In this document: positions 37,578 to 47,825 of the stretch, piece after piece
Numbering within the stretch: the first letter of the stretch is position 1
How the letters are laid out: each line of letters starts with the position of its first letter
Origin: Bombyx mori
Lineage: Eukaryota > Arthropoda > Insecta > Lepidoptera > Bombycidae
Assembly: GCF_030269925.1 (NCBI RefSeq)
Contig: NC_085108.1
Location: 7,440,001-7,504,000, forward strand
Length of the DNA stretch: 64,000 bases
Direction: 5' to 3'
The notes under the pieces: generated by a model
Told to the model about the DNA's origin: nothing
Database searches by the model: none
Seen by the model: only the letters and a program-made list of their open reading frames with translations
Position numbers and translations under genes: made by a program

Positions 37578-38229
37578 GTAAACGTACAATAGTTACTAGA
37601 TTTAATGAATGTTACCTACATTTAATTCAACTAACAAAAATTTTGCTTGTGATGTTAATGTTAATGCGTCGCTCTGTAAAAAAGTTTGGAATTCGCTGGA
37701 CTAGGACATGCGAATGCCGAAAAAACTCTATAGACATAATGTCGCATATGTAGACTCTAAACTAACAAAGATAGTATCTAAATAACAGATATAAAACCAA
37801 AACGAACCATTAAAAAAAATTTTTTTAACCTATTGCATAGCTTTTATCGCGGTCCTTGAGTGTGGCGACCGAATCATGAAATTCCGTAACGAAAAAAACC
37901 TAACACCCCCTCACTCCGCCTACCATGTAGCTCGCGCTCAACACATTCACACGTTGCGCTTGTGTAGTGTTTGTGAATAAGCGCGTGGCGTGACGTCACA
38001 CTCCATGCGCATCATGAAAAGTCTGCTCATCCCTCTCTCGCACGGTCTAGCTTATGAGTGTGAAGGGGACAGTTAAGGTTTTGCTTTTATTAATGTTTAA
38101 TATAGCGTGAACTTGTTTTATTATTGTTTTAATATTAAATTATCATTGTCTAATTATAATTGCATAAGTTGATAAAAAATGCTATGCAATAGCTTTACCG
38201 CGACAGTTCCCGAGTGCCACACGTTTTTT
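37578..38229. other. Unassigned; partial repeat with TTGCATAGC blocks
   Basis: 'ttgcatagcttttatcgcgg' at about 37834 and a similar 'atgcaatagctttaccgcga' at about 38182 are related direct blocks. No gene recognised. Confidence 0.35.
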
Positions 38230-38589
38230 TGAAGTGAAAACTTCTTTAGAATCGTTGTGATTTCAAACCGGATGCAACGGAAAAAACGACAGGTAAGAGA
38301 CACAAATACAAAAATGTGTAGGATGAAGCCAGCAAAGAATGAGACAGAAATATACATACTATTTAATACAGCGCCATCTGTGAGATTTTTTAATACTAAC
38401 GTGTGTATGAAAGCTCTTGTAGTGAATTTTAATTTAGGATTATACGTGAAATTAAAATATCAATTCACAGAAGGCGCTACCTTACAATTATTTACTAATG
38501 ACAAAATTTTACATATACTTAAGACGTTTAGGATAATTGTATTTTAATTTTGGAAGATTTCACTTCTACCACGTGTGAATTGCACACAT
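38230..38589 (+). mobile_element. MITE-A copy 5
   Basis: Full length, plus strand, with the complete intron-like signals: CGACAG|GTAAGA at 38293, TACTAAC at 38394-38400 and TTGTAG at 38417-38422. Confidence 0.8.
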
Positions 38590-38930
38590 TTTGTTTTTTT
38601 TTTTTAATAAAATTAACAAACCGTTTCTATAGGCTTCTAATGGCTTGAATTATTGGTTCGATATTGCACAAAGCGATCCGCAAAATATCGCCGCGTAACG
38701 CCGAATGCTTTTAAATTCCGGTTAACGTTTACTATGAGACGTGAATACAAACGTAAATATTGATATATCTTCACACCCCAGTTGTTCTGGTCTAGACAGG
38801 ATCCGTCGGCGACGGATAACAAAGGCCTAGCTTTATTCTCGAGTTGATTTCTACTCTATCCACAATGCACGATTTGAAAATGTCTAAATTTTTACAGAAA
38901 AATTCTTTCTAAAATAAATAGTTTTTATTT
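38590..38930. other. Unassigned; holds one unit of a dispersed ~100-bp repeat
   Basis: 38768-38885 ('tctggtctagacaggatccg' ... 'ctactctatccacaatgcac') is repeated at 41281-41372. Both are followed by a minus Bm1. Confidence 0.45.
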
Positions 38931-39146
38931 TATTTTATTTTTTTATGGTGTTAAGTGGTTACTGGTGCCCATAGACATCTACAACGTAAATGCCGCCACC
39001 CACCTTGAGATATAAGTTCTAAGGTCTCAGTATAGTTACAACGGCTGCCTCGCCCTTCGAAGCGAAACGCATTACTGCTTCACGACAGAAATAGGCAGGG
39101 CGGTTGTACCTACCCGTGCGGACTCACAAGAGGTCCTACCACCAGT
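38931..39146 (-). mobile_element. Bm1: Bm1 SINE lacking ~40 bp of its 3' end
   Basis: 'atggtgttaagtggttactg' to CCTACCACCAG. Confidence 0.88.
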
Positions 39147-39480
39147 AAAACACAGTTTAGTATAGTAATACTAGTGATAAGTGAAAGCACAGTTCTCTGT
39201 ACTCCTTACACAGACGAGAGCATCAATCCGCTGAATCTATCACCTTATCTTCCCATTTCGCGATTATCATCCGATGGTTGATCCATTTATTCAACCATGG
39301 CTTGGCTGGTGGTTGGCAAACCTCTTCCCTCCCGGCTGAACCTTGGAGCTTACTAATTAGTTCTGGAAAAGCTTTAAACGCCTCTTGACCATCAGTAATC
39401 TAGGCTTAACCAAAGAAATTACTTCAGAGATATCTTTATTTCCTTTTTTCTGGGAATGTGACAGAGATCTCTAGAGAGGT
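39147..39480. other. Unassigned sequence
   Basis: GC-moderate stretch ('cttccctcccggctgaacct'). No family or ORF supported. Confidence 0.3.
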
Positions 39481-39729
39481 TTTACTGGTAGTAGGACCTT
39501 TTGTGAGTTCGCACGGGTAGGTACCACCACCCCGCCTATTTCTGCCGTGAAGTAGTAATGCGTTTCGGTTTGAAGGGTGGGGTAGCCGTTGTAACTATAC
39601 TGAGACCTTAGAACTTATATCTCAAGGTGGGTGGCGCATTTACATTATAAATGTCTATGGTTTCTAGTAACCACCTAACACCAGGTGGACTGTGAGCTCG
39701 TCCACCCATCTAAGCAATAAAAAAAAAGG
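39481..39729 (+). mobile_element. Bm1: Bm1 SINE (body)
   Basis: TTTTACTGGTAGTAGGACC to AAGCAATAAAAAAAA. Confidence 0.92.
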
Positions 39730-40309
39730 TATTCCGTTAGTTTTTCCGTTACAGACTGGCAGAGAAGCCCATGTTCATGCTTTCAGATATCGTCATTTAG
39801 CATGAAAAGTGTACAATTTCCAAATATATCCGAAATTGAGTTAGTATGCCTAAATATTTGGTATCACCAGTATTTTTCTCATAAATACTGTCAAAAGAGC
39901 GTAGTTTAGATTATTTTTTTTAGTTTATCTATATTTTGTTTCTACTTTAACAAATTTAATACATAATTTTATCTTACTTTAAAAGACGGATAATGTAACT
40001 GGTAAAAATTTTAAAAATAAATGTTGCAAATATGATTAATATTAAAAATATTACAATGACATGTTAAACCTTTAAAACACTCTCATGTAAGATTAGTAAG
40101 TTTTGAGATTATACAGTTTTAATGCGAGAAGACAATATCGACGAAAGGCAAACTAAGCGACAATAACTGCTTTGTACATAAATGATAGGCAATAACCATA
40201 TTCGATGCGCAAAAAAAAAATATATGTCTAGGTCTATTAAAATCGTTTCAATCCTACAGCTAGATTTGTTAAAATATTTTTTTCAGGTATTTCAACTTTA
40301 AATTAGTCT
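39730..40309. other. Unassigned AT-rich sequence
   Basis: No repeat family, ORF or exon supported. Confidence 0.3.
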
Positions 40310-40450
40310 TTTTTTTTTATTGCTTACATGGGTGGACGAGCTCACAGCCCACCTGGTGTAAAGTGGTTACTGGAGCCCATGGACATCTACAACGTAAATG
40401 CGCCACCCACCTTGATATATAAGTTCTAAGATCTCAGTATAGTTACAGTA
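40310..40450 (-). mobile_element. Bm1: Bm1 3' fragment
   Basis: Poly-T, TTGCTTACATGGGTGGACG, to 'ctcagtatagttaca'. Confidence 0.88.
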
Positions 40451-40559
40451 TAGTCTACTGTAAAGTTCACGCATTGTCGCTTAGTCACGTTTGCCTTTCA
40501 AGCGTCGATATGTCAATAAACTGTTGCCTTTCTGTTCTATCAAAACTCATAAAAAAACT

Positions 40560-40893
40560 TCAGAGGTGTCAAGGGACACCCGGATGGAACGAAGTTCCTT
40601 TCGATTAATTAGTGAAGGAATTGTATTTTTTTTTTAAAGTTATAATAATAAATTACGGCATTATGAAGAAGAAAAAAACAATACTATGAACTAAATTACT
40701 ATTGTTGAAACGCTATCTCGAGAAACTGTACTCATTACGCGGACCAATCGGATACGAGCAATGTCACGCGATAAGCGCCTACACGTTGATTGGTCAGAAT
40801 GACGGATCTAAAAAGTGTCGTGACAACTTTTCGTAAGAATTTTTTCCGTCTAGCCCCCTTTCACAGCGCGCGATAAGGAACTTCGTTCCAATA
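40560..40893. mobile_element. Hairpin-ended element copy 2
   Basis: Left: GGTGTCAAGGGACACC then GGAACGAAGTTCC. Right: AAGGAACTTCGTTCC. Interior differs from copy 1 and has no ORF. Confidence 0.5.
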
Positions 40894-41280
40894 AACAACG
40901 ATGCAGCTTCCTATTACCCTTTCCAAAGCTGCAAGCCTAAAGACAGAAGGACGCGATGTGCGTCAATGTTTTGTGGATTGAATTTTGTGGCAATAAAGGC
41001 ATAAGAGACAAGCAAATTATTTAACCGATTCTAATCTTTACAAAAACGATCTAAACAACATTATTGTTGTCTTATTACAAATTGCAAAGGGCGGAAAAGA
41101 TTGTACATTCTTCAGAATTTCGTTTCTATTAGGGCGAACCGTACTATTATTGACGCTAACTATTGCTAATTGTTTGTAATATTAGTTAGGGTGAGTTTTT
41201 AAGTCTGCATGGGTGGGTACCACGATTTTTCCTTTCACGGTGAAGCTATCGTGCGTTCCGACTTGGACAGTTGTTCTCAT
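40894..41280. other. Unassigned, with an old Bm1-like trace
   Basis: 41186-41276 resembles a badly decayed Bm1 body ('gtctgcatgggtgggtacca'). The rest is unassigned. Confidence 0.3.
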
Positions 41281-41372
41281 CTGGTCTAGACAGGATCCGT
41301 CGCCCGCGATAACAAAGGCCTAGCTTTATTCTCGAGTTGATTTCTACTCTATCCACAATGCACGATTCAGAA
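41281..41372. repeat. Second unit of the 38.8-kb dispersed repeat
   Basis: TGGTCTAGACAGGATCCGTC to CTATCCACAATGCACGATT matches 38768-38885 with a few changes. Confidence 0.75.
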
Positions 41373-41439
41373 ATATCTAATTTTTTTACTGATAAATACT
41401 TTCATAGGCATAAATCTCTGCAAGTTTATTTATTTATTA

Positions 41440-41742
41440 TTTTATTGCATAGCCTACCTGGTGTTAAGTGGTTACCGGACCCCGTAGACATCTACAACGT
41501 AAATGCACCACCCACCTCGAGATATAAGTTCTAAGGTCTCAGTATAGTTACAAAGGCTGCTCCGCCCTTCGAACCGAAACGCATTGCTGCTTCACGGCAG
41601 AAATAGGCGGGGTGGTGGTACCTACCCGTGCGGACTCACAAGAGGTTCTACCACCAGTGATTACGCAAATTATAATTTTGCGGGTTTGATTTTTATTACA
41701 CGATGTTATTCCTTCACCGTGGAAGTCAATCGTGAACATTTT
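41440..41742 (-). mobile_element. Bm1: Bm1 SINE with partial head
   Basis: 'ttattgcatagcctacctgg' (tail deletion), body, CCACCAGTGATTACGC, and head remnant to 'caatcgtgaacattt'. Confidence 0.88.
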
Positions 41743-42012
41743 TCGTCGCAAACAACGGGTTCGAGAGGATCTCAATGTGATGATAATACCAACGGATTTA
41801 AAAGATCATTAAAATGTATAGTTCATGAACCATAGAGCGTTACAAGCAATATTTTATATTCGTAAGATCCAACGGGTTACGTTCTTCCTAGATTAAAAAT
41901 TGTCACTAATCAACTGTACAAACCTATTATACCATTATATCTAAACACATATGAATAAAGGAGATATTGATTAATATTATAACGTCACCTGTACGTTTGT
42001 CTATCTTCAATA

Positions 42013-42365
42013 AGAAAGAAAACCTTCTTCTTCTTCTTCTTTATCGTTTCCTCATTACTGAGTGTCGTGACCACCTTGGTCCAGTTTTTGCACCAGCTTC
42101 CTCCAATGTTGCCTGCATTCGGCCTGCTTAATGGCTCCCGGGACGCTGGTGCTTGTGGCCTCCTTGACAATGTCCGTCCACCTGGTTGGCAATCTTCCTC
42201 GACTTCTCTTTCCTTCCACGTGACCTACAACTATTAATTTTTCCAAGTTGTCAGGATTTTGTCGGGCCACGTGTCCGAAGTACTTGAGGAGACGCTGCAT
42301 ACAGATTGTAGATAGACGGGTCTTGACGTTTAGCTCCTCGAGAAAAGAAATTCTAAAAAAAATAT
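42013..42365 (-). pseudogene. LINE reverse-transcriptase C-terminal relic
   Basis: Minus ORF reads RLLKYFGHVARQNPDNLEKL then VEGKRSRGRLPTRWTDIV and GHDTQ-stop, followed by a GAAGAAGAA tail (CTTCTTCTTCTT on plus at 42025-42040). Same type as at 8515 and 25838. Confidence 0.7.
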
Positions 42366-42823
42366 TAAAATAGCACTCTCTTTGATTACAAATCACTTCT
42401 AGAATGATTCGTAGTGTCAAAAAACGTATCGGTCGCCCTATATTTTAATAAGATTCCGTTGAAGACATCTGCTGGAGACCGGATTATCATATTATTTCCG
42501 CTCGGCGACCACTCTCCCTACGGCGGAGGAATTACAACACAGCACTAATCTATGTATTTAATATTGTGCGCTAATCTTTCTTTGTTACAAAGAAACAAAG
42601 CGGGGCGGTGGCGCCATCTGTTGTCGAATAGCAGGAGACGAGAATTCGTAATTTTCTTTTGGGAATCCAATTCTATTATTTACTTAAACAACGTCATTAA
42701 ATCAATTCCATTGAGTAATAATACAAAACATCGTCCTTTGAAAATCAAAGATGATTCATCAAGTATTTTCAATGATAATTTGAATAATCTTAAGTGATAA
42801 TATTGTAAGTATAAATGGTCTTA
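42366..42823. other. Unassigned sequence
   Basis: No recognised repeat or exon. Confidence 0.3.
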
Positions 42824-42984
42824 ATATTTTTTTTTTGCTTAGATGGATGGACGAGCTCACATCCCACCTGGTGTTAAGTGGTTACTGGAGCCCATAGACA
42901 TCTACAACGTAAATGCGCCACCCACCTCGAGATACAAGTTCTAAGGGCTCAGTATAGTTACAACGGCTGCTCCGCCTTTCAAAT
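42824..42984 (-). mobile_element. Bm1: Bm1 3' half
   Basis: TTTTGCTTAGATGGATGGAC to 'acaacggctgctccgccttt', then non-Bm1 sequence. Confidence 0.88.
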
Positions 42985-43089
42985 ACCATTAGTGTACCAC
43001 AATAAGTCCTCACTTTACCGAATGACCGCGGGTTGTTGCGAAACCTCCAGTTTTATTATCTTTATGCCTCGAATAGAACTTAAAATTAA

Positions 43090-43146
43090 TATTTTTATAA
43101 TAAGGAACTTCGTTCCTATCCGGTGTCCCACGACACCACACATATT
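43090..43146. mobile_element. Hairpin-ended element, end fragment
   Basis: Reverse of the left end of copy 1: AAGGAACTTCGTTCC, TATCC, GGTGTCCCACGACACC. Only the end is present. Confidence 0.6.
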
Positions 43147-43335
43147 TTTATTTCCTACCTATGCTGATAGCCTTGAGAGGCTATACCAGCTTCTCCTTGA
43201 CGTGTAGGTGAGCTCACGGGGCTCAAACCGGGGTGCTGCTAACACTGGCCCTAGCAAGAGCCGTGCTTCGCAGAATCTACCACGGATCGGAAACGCGACC
43301 CACTGAGAAGATCCGGCGAGAAACTCAGTGGGCTA
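43147..43335 (-). mobile_element. LINE 3' region fragment (LINE-B relative)
   Basis: Reverse of the shared blocks: 'gtaggtgagctcacggggct', 'ctagcaagagccgtgcttcg', 'gagaagatccggcgagaaac'. Confidence 0.55.
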
Positions 43336-43458
43336 ACGCACTGTGGATGAAGGTAGCGCTTTTAAATGGTATGAACTTTACGCTGGTGGGGATGGCTTGC
43401 GAATAGTCGTATCATCGATTAGGATTGTTAAGAAATGACAATCAAACATCGCATGAGA

Positions 43459-43704
43459 TTTTTTTTTATATTGCTAAGATGGGTGGACGAGCTCACAGCC
43501 CACCTGGTGTTAAGTGGCTACTGGAGCCCATAGACATCTATAATGTAAATGCGCCACCCACCTTGAGATATAAGTTCTAAGGTCTCAGTATAGTTACAAC
43601 GTCTGCTCCACCCTTCAAACTGAAACGCATTACTGCTTCACGGCAGAAATAGGTGGGGCGGTGGTACCTACCCGCGCGGACTCACAAGAGGTCCTACCAC
43701 CAGT
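43459..43704 (-). mobile_element. Bm1: Bm1 SINE (body)
   Basis: TTATATTGCTAAGATGGGTG to CCTACCACCAG. Confidence 0.92.
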
Positions 43705-44135
43705 GAAAGATGTCACTGTCAACGTTGTGGCAAATGTCATTGTCATATTCATGAGTGAGCGCTCTGAGTAAAATTATATAATCTGCTCTTCTTGTGCCGG
43801 ATTTTTTGGTTGTGGATCGCGGATTGAATTTTAAGATGTAAAAAATAACCTTACATAAAAATTTATTGTAATTATTTTAAAGAAAAAACCCAAAATAAAG
43901 AGGTCCAGTTAAAAAACACCATATTTGTATATAATTCAACTGTCCCCACTGACAATAAGTTTAATTTAATTTTTATTGTTTATTTGACACTATGATTTTT
44001 TTCCCTTCATTTAATAACCTTTTTGATTTTCTTTACTGTATTTTATAAGTTGTTTCTTAAGTTTTTCTCCAAATGTACGTTTAGTTAGCTACAAGACTCC
44101 GGTAAATTAATTACTTTTTTTTATTCGTCTATTGC
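43705..44135. other. Unassigned AT-rich sequence
   Basis: No repeat family or ORF supported. Confidence 0.3.
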
Positions 44136-44146
44136 ATATCTATATA

Positions 44147-45453
44147 CCTAGTCAGGTCATAAATTCTGTCACATGTTTAATGTAAAATAATTGAAACAAG
44201 TTTATTCATTATGTAACCATTCATATACCAAAATGAATTTAACAAAACATAGATTCTAATGACACTAAAGTTTATTCAAAATGACCTCCGTGATTTTGAA
44301 TATAGGCCTTCAATCTGCGCGGCCAGTCGTCTATCGCAGCACGAACGAGGTCCATGTCAATATCGTCGGCTGCCTTAATCAAGGATGTCTTGAGTGACTC
44401 CGAATTGGGATGAGGCTTTGAGCACGCCTTTTCCTCCAAGTGTTGCCATATCTTGTAATCTAACGGATTCAAATCTGGACTGGAGGAGGGCCAGTCTTCG
44501 TGCCGGATGAAGTCGATTTCACGCGCCGCCAGCCAGTCTTGTGTGCTCTTCGCTCTATGAGCTGGCGCCGAATCTTGTTGGAATATCCAGTGCCTGTTAT
44601 TGAACATGGTATGAGAAACAGGTTCCACAAGGTTCGTCAGGACTGTATTTTGATACACAACTGCATTCGTTTTTACACCTTTCTCACAAAAATGTACCTC
44701 TGTTAAGCCCCAATAAGAAACTCCCAACCATACCATGAGCGAGGATGGAAAATGACCTCGTTGGACACGCGGGATACGGTTGCTCGCTTCTTCACTACTG
44801 TGTGCGTACACCTTATCATTTTGTTTGTTGTAGCTCTCTTCTACGGTAAAAATTTTTTCATCCGAAAAAAGAATTTCCCGATATTTTTTTCCCGCGTACC
44901 GCTTCAACAAAGCGCGGCATCTCTTCAGTCTCAGATCCATTAGACGAGCATTCAAACGATGTCCTGTTTTTTTTCGATATGCCCGAAGCCCTAAGTCTTC
45001 ATTTAACACCCTTTTCACCGTGGTTCTGCTTAACCCCATCGGAAGGGCCAACAGTTTCTGCTTGCGTTTGGGATTTCTTTGAATTCGCGCCTTCACAGCT
45101 TTTATCACTGCTGGAGTCCTAACAGACCGAGGGCGACCACTTCTTGACCTGTCATCTACACTAGAGTCTTCATTATATCGTTTGATGGTACGATAAACGA
45201 ATCTTTTGGTTATATTCAAATTTTTCAGTATGTTAAAAATTTGAATTGGCGCGTAACCGCAACGATGCAACGCAATAACTGCAACACGGTCTTCTTTAAG
45301 CGTCCACTCCATATTTAAAAATGCGTAAAATTCTAAAAGTATACATTTTTATTTTCATGAACAATTCGAAATTCGAATTCAATAAACTGTTTTGTGGCAA
45401 GCATTCTAAAAGAAAAGTTTTTACTGTGTGACAATACTTATGACCTGACTAGT
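44147..45453 (-). mobile_element. mariner (maT, DD37D) copy 2, complete
   Basis: 1307 bp with the same TIRs as copy 1 and TA at 44145-44146 and 45454-45455. Intact transposase. Confidence 0.93.
44272..45312 (-). CDS. mariner (maT) transposase, 346 aa, intact
   Basis: Same protein as at 9721-10761: paired HTH at the N-terminus, D in LFSDEKIF, D in FQQDSAPAH, D in DLNPLDYKIW with DD37D spacing. Full length with no stop or frameshift. Differences from copy 1 are scattered (HRC for RRR near 18, NLNIT for ILNIT, PMGL for QMGL, RKKTG for RRKSG). None hits a catalytic residue. Either copy could be the more functional one; sequence alone does not tell. Confidence 0.93.
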   Translation of the reverse strand: MEWTLKEDRVAVIALHRCGYAPIQIFNILKNLNITKRFVYRTIKRYNEDSSVDDRSRSGRPRSVRTPAVIKAVKARIQRNPKRKQKLLALPMGLSRTTVKRVLNEDLGLRAYRKKTGHRLNARLMDLRLKRCRALLKRYAGKKYREILFSDEKIFTVEESYNKQNDKVYAHSSEEASNRIPRVQRGHFPSSLMVWLGVSYWGLTEVHFCEKGVKTNAVVYQNTVLTNLVEPVSHTMFNNRHWIFQQDSAPAHRAKSTQDWLAAREIDFIRHEDWPSSSPDLNPLDYKIWQHLEEKACSKPHPNSESLKTSLIKAADDIDMDLVRAAIDDWPRRLKAYIQNHGGHFE

Positions 45454-45869
45454 TATATATAAAAGAAAGTCGTGTTAGTTATACTATTTATAACTCATGA
45501 ATGGCTGAACAGATTTGGCTGAAAATTGGTGAAGAAGTATCTTAGAACCAGGAGAAGGACATAGGATACTTTTTATCGTCTGAAGCTAATAAAAGCGTAT
45601 TAAACACTCCACAGCTCTACAATAGCGTAAGCTTTATACATTACTCCGATACCTAATAGATAAAACAACTTTGGATTCACAATGTACACAAAAGCTTAAC
45701 GAGCTTAACAAGATTACGCGGGAATAATGAAAAATTAAGCTGCGAAATCGCATTACGAATAGACGAAGTGTGTCAAGTCTGTTTGTCTGTATACAAATGC
45801 TAGGGTACGTGGTTATAATAGAAATATTGCTCCAATCTCAAACAAACAAATGCTCACGGTTGACTTCCA

Positions 45870-46095
45870 CGGTATCCCCGAATCCTGATCGCGTAGGAGC
45901 CAGTCACCGTCGACGCCCTAGACACGTCCTTACGGATCCATCAGATCCAATAACCTTTGCATTAGACGCCTTCAGCTCTAACACTAGGAGCAGGCTTAGG
46001 GACCTCGGTAACCGTACTCGTCGAACTCGACAAAGAGGTCGACGTGCAACCTAACCCATGAATCAGCTCGCTGAGTTTCTCGCCGGATCTTCTCA
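45870..46095 (+). pseudogene. LINE-B C-terminal fragment, plus strand
   Basis: Reads SPNPDRVGASHRRRPRHVLT then DPSDPITFALDAFSSNTRSR, identical in style to the end of the LINE-B RT at 57.6 kb, followed by the 3' UTR blocks. Confidence 0.8.
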
Positions 46096-46099
46096 GTGG

Positions 46100-46158
46100 G
46101 TCGTTGTAGATGTCTATGGGCTCCAGTAACCACTTAACACCAGGTGGGCTGTGAGCTC
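46100..46158 (+). mobile_element. Bm1: Bm1 3' fragment
   Basis: GTTGTAGATGTCTATGGGCT to GGTGGGCTGTGAGCTC, lodged between two LINE-B pieces. Confidence 0.8.
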
Positions 46159-46159
46159 C

Positions 46160-46372
46160 CTCCGTATTGACGTGCTTAGGGCGACGTCGACTGTTTACCA
46201 TTCGGTCCACAGGATCGGGTATGTAATTACCGGGGGCCACGACAAGAGGGTTTTCATGTCGTGCCGCCTTCTCGAAGTGGCGCCATGATGCCGACTGTAG
46301 ATACTTACTGACTGAGTCAAGCTCCAGGTCATCATGGAGATCCACGTTCCTTAGGAACCATAGCAACTGAAA
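46160..46372 (-). pseudogene. LINE-B-related C-terminal fragment
   Basis: Minus reads LRNVDLHDDLELDSVSKYLQ then SASWRHFEKAARHENPLVVA, homologous to FVRNVDLHDDLGLESIRKYM in LINE-B but diverged, so probably a sister family. Confidence 0.7.
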
Positions 46373-47284
46373 TTAGAATAAGTAAGCATGCAATAATAAC
46401 GGTTTGATTTAATTAAAATATGTGCATTTGAGCGCCATCTATGAACGAGTAGCATAAAACACTGGTCGGTTATTTGATTTTGTTGAATAGCTCTGTATGT
46501 GAATGTAGAATAGAAATGTTACTCCTATATCCCAGACTTAATTAGAAAATGCCGTTAAAATTAACGCCTGCTACCGCTTTTGGTCATCAGACGTTAGGAT
46601 TGTTTCATTTCGACCTACTTACTTAGTTACTTTTTTAAAATTATGAATATCATAAAACGCTTATTGAAATAAAATGTGTTAAGAAAAACCAAGAGAAGAA
46701 ATAGTGTAGAGATCAACAATTTTGTTTATAATACAATTAAAAATGACGACGCGATGACCAATTTTTTTTACTGTACATAAATGGAAATAACTGCTTCAGA
46801 AAAGAAAATTTTCATGTTTCATTAGAAAAAAAAAATCGTAAAATTCAGGAAACCTTTTCACAAATTTTGTTTTAGTAATTAGTTTTTAGTAATGATTGGT
46901 TTCGGTTGGTATTAAAATATAATACATACGCTACAGGAATGTATTTTTATTAGCATGTTTTTATGAAAGAAAAAAATTGTTAAATTGTGATGAAACAGTT
47001 GCAGCTATTATAGTACTGCCATCTATTGACGAGTAGTAATAAAAATCAAATAAATATAAAAAGCGTAACCTCAAGTTTCTGGTCAAAATTATCAACTCGA
47101 AATGATTTATAAGATACTTTTACAACCAACGTTCACATTTATTTTAATTTAATGAAAAATTTATAAGCTTTCCAGATAGCGAAACATATCGGATTATATC
47201 ACGTTTGAGTTCTTTTACGCTACGACAGATGGCGCTATTTTATATTTTTTTACCAAGAACCGTCGATTGAACATTTATGATGAA
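46373..47284. other. Unassigned AT-rich sequence
   Basis: Three 'GCGCCATCTAT / TGCCATCTATTGACGAGTAG / GATGGCGCTATTTTA' motifs (46432, 47017, 47227), a common insect repeat motif. No gene. Confidence 0.35.
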
Positions 47285-47501
47285 TCTATATTAATATATA
47301 AATCTACAGTAGTTTTTACGGATGTTCCGTTATAACTACTGAACCATGCATCCGATTGACTTGAAACTTCGATCCACATAGAAAATACATGCACTTAATG
47401 GATAGGCTAATATTTATATGAGCGTTGGACTCCCTAATAATAATGACAATAAATAATAATGTTAATTTTAAATGACCAGCGAAGCGGGCGAGTACGGCTA
47501 G
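47285..47501 (+). mobile_element. Non-autonomous Helitron
   Basis: TCTATATTAATATATAAATC start, TTACGGATGTTCCGTTATAA, and the end GCGAAGCGGGCGAGTACGG then CTAG|T. Same family as 21962-22213. Confidence 0.75.
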
Positions 47502-47505
47502 TTAC

Positions 47506-47625
47506 GTTTTTTTTTTATTGCCTTTGTAGGCAGACGAGCGTATGGCCCACCTGATGGTAAGTGGTTATCGTCGCCCATGGACTTCAGCAATGCCAGGAGC
47601 AGAGCCAAGCCGCTGCCTACTGGTA
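47506..47625 (-). mobile_element. LINE-A 3'-end fragment
   Basis: Poly-T, ATTGCCTTTGTAGGCAGACG, to 'gagccaagccgctgcctac'. Confidence 0.88.
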
Positions 47626-47825
47626 CTTCACTTCATAATTCCACCTAATCCAACCTCAGCGCTGTCCGAGGCTTCTACCAGTAGGGCTAGCAGCCACCAA
47701 AACACAGGTCCTCGTACCACGTGACACTGAGGCCATACCATCTGTCCGCTGCATTTGTTAGTTAACCGTTTTTGGCTAGGTTCCAACTCGCCAGTCGCTC
47801 GGTCCTCCTGTAGTTCAAAGATTAT

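Larger units (their letters stand above)
44136..45580 (+). mobile_element. Helitron-like 5' part, split by mariner
   Basis: Removing the mariner and one TA restores TCTATATATATAAAAGAAAG then TCGTGTTAG, a Helitron-like start. The body continues 'ggctgaacagatttggctga' and 'gacataggatactttttatc', then stops at a foldback-end remnant (45583-45606). Confidence 0.5.

Noticed and set aside
38257..38547. 96-codon ORF repeated in MITE-A copies (also at 5464, 17957) as a conserved small protein
   Set aside because: The similarity is explained by recent copying of the whole element. Copies 1 and 3 break it without loss of the element, and the ORF spans intron-like signals.
45962..46366. 134-codon minus ORF
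   Set aside because: A chimera of two LINE-B fragments and a Bm1 piece.
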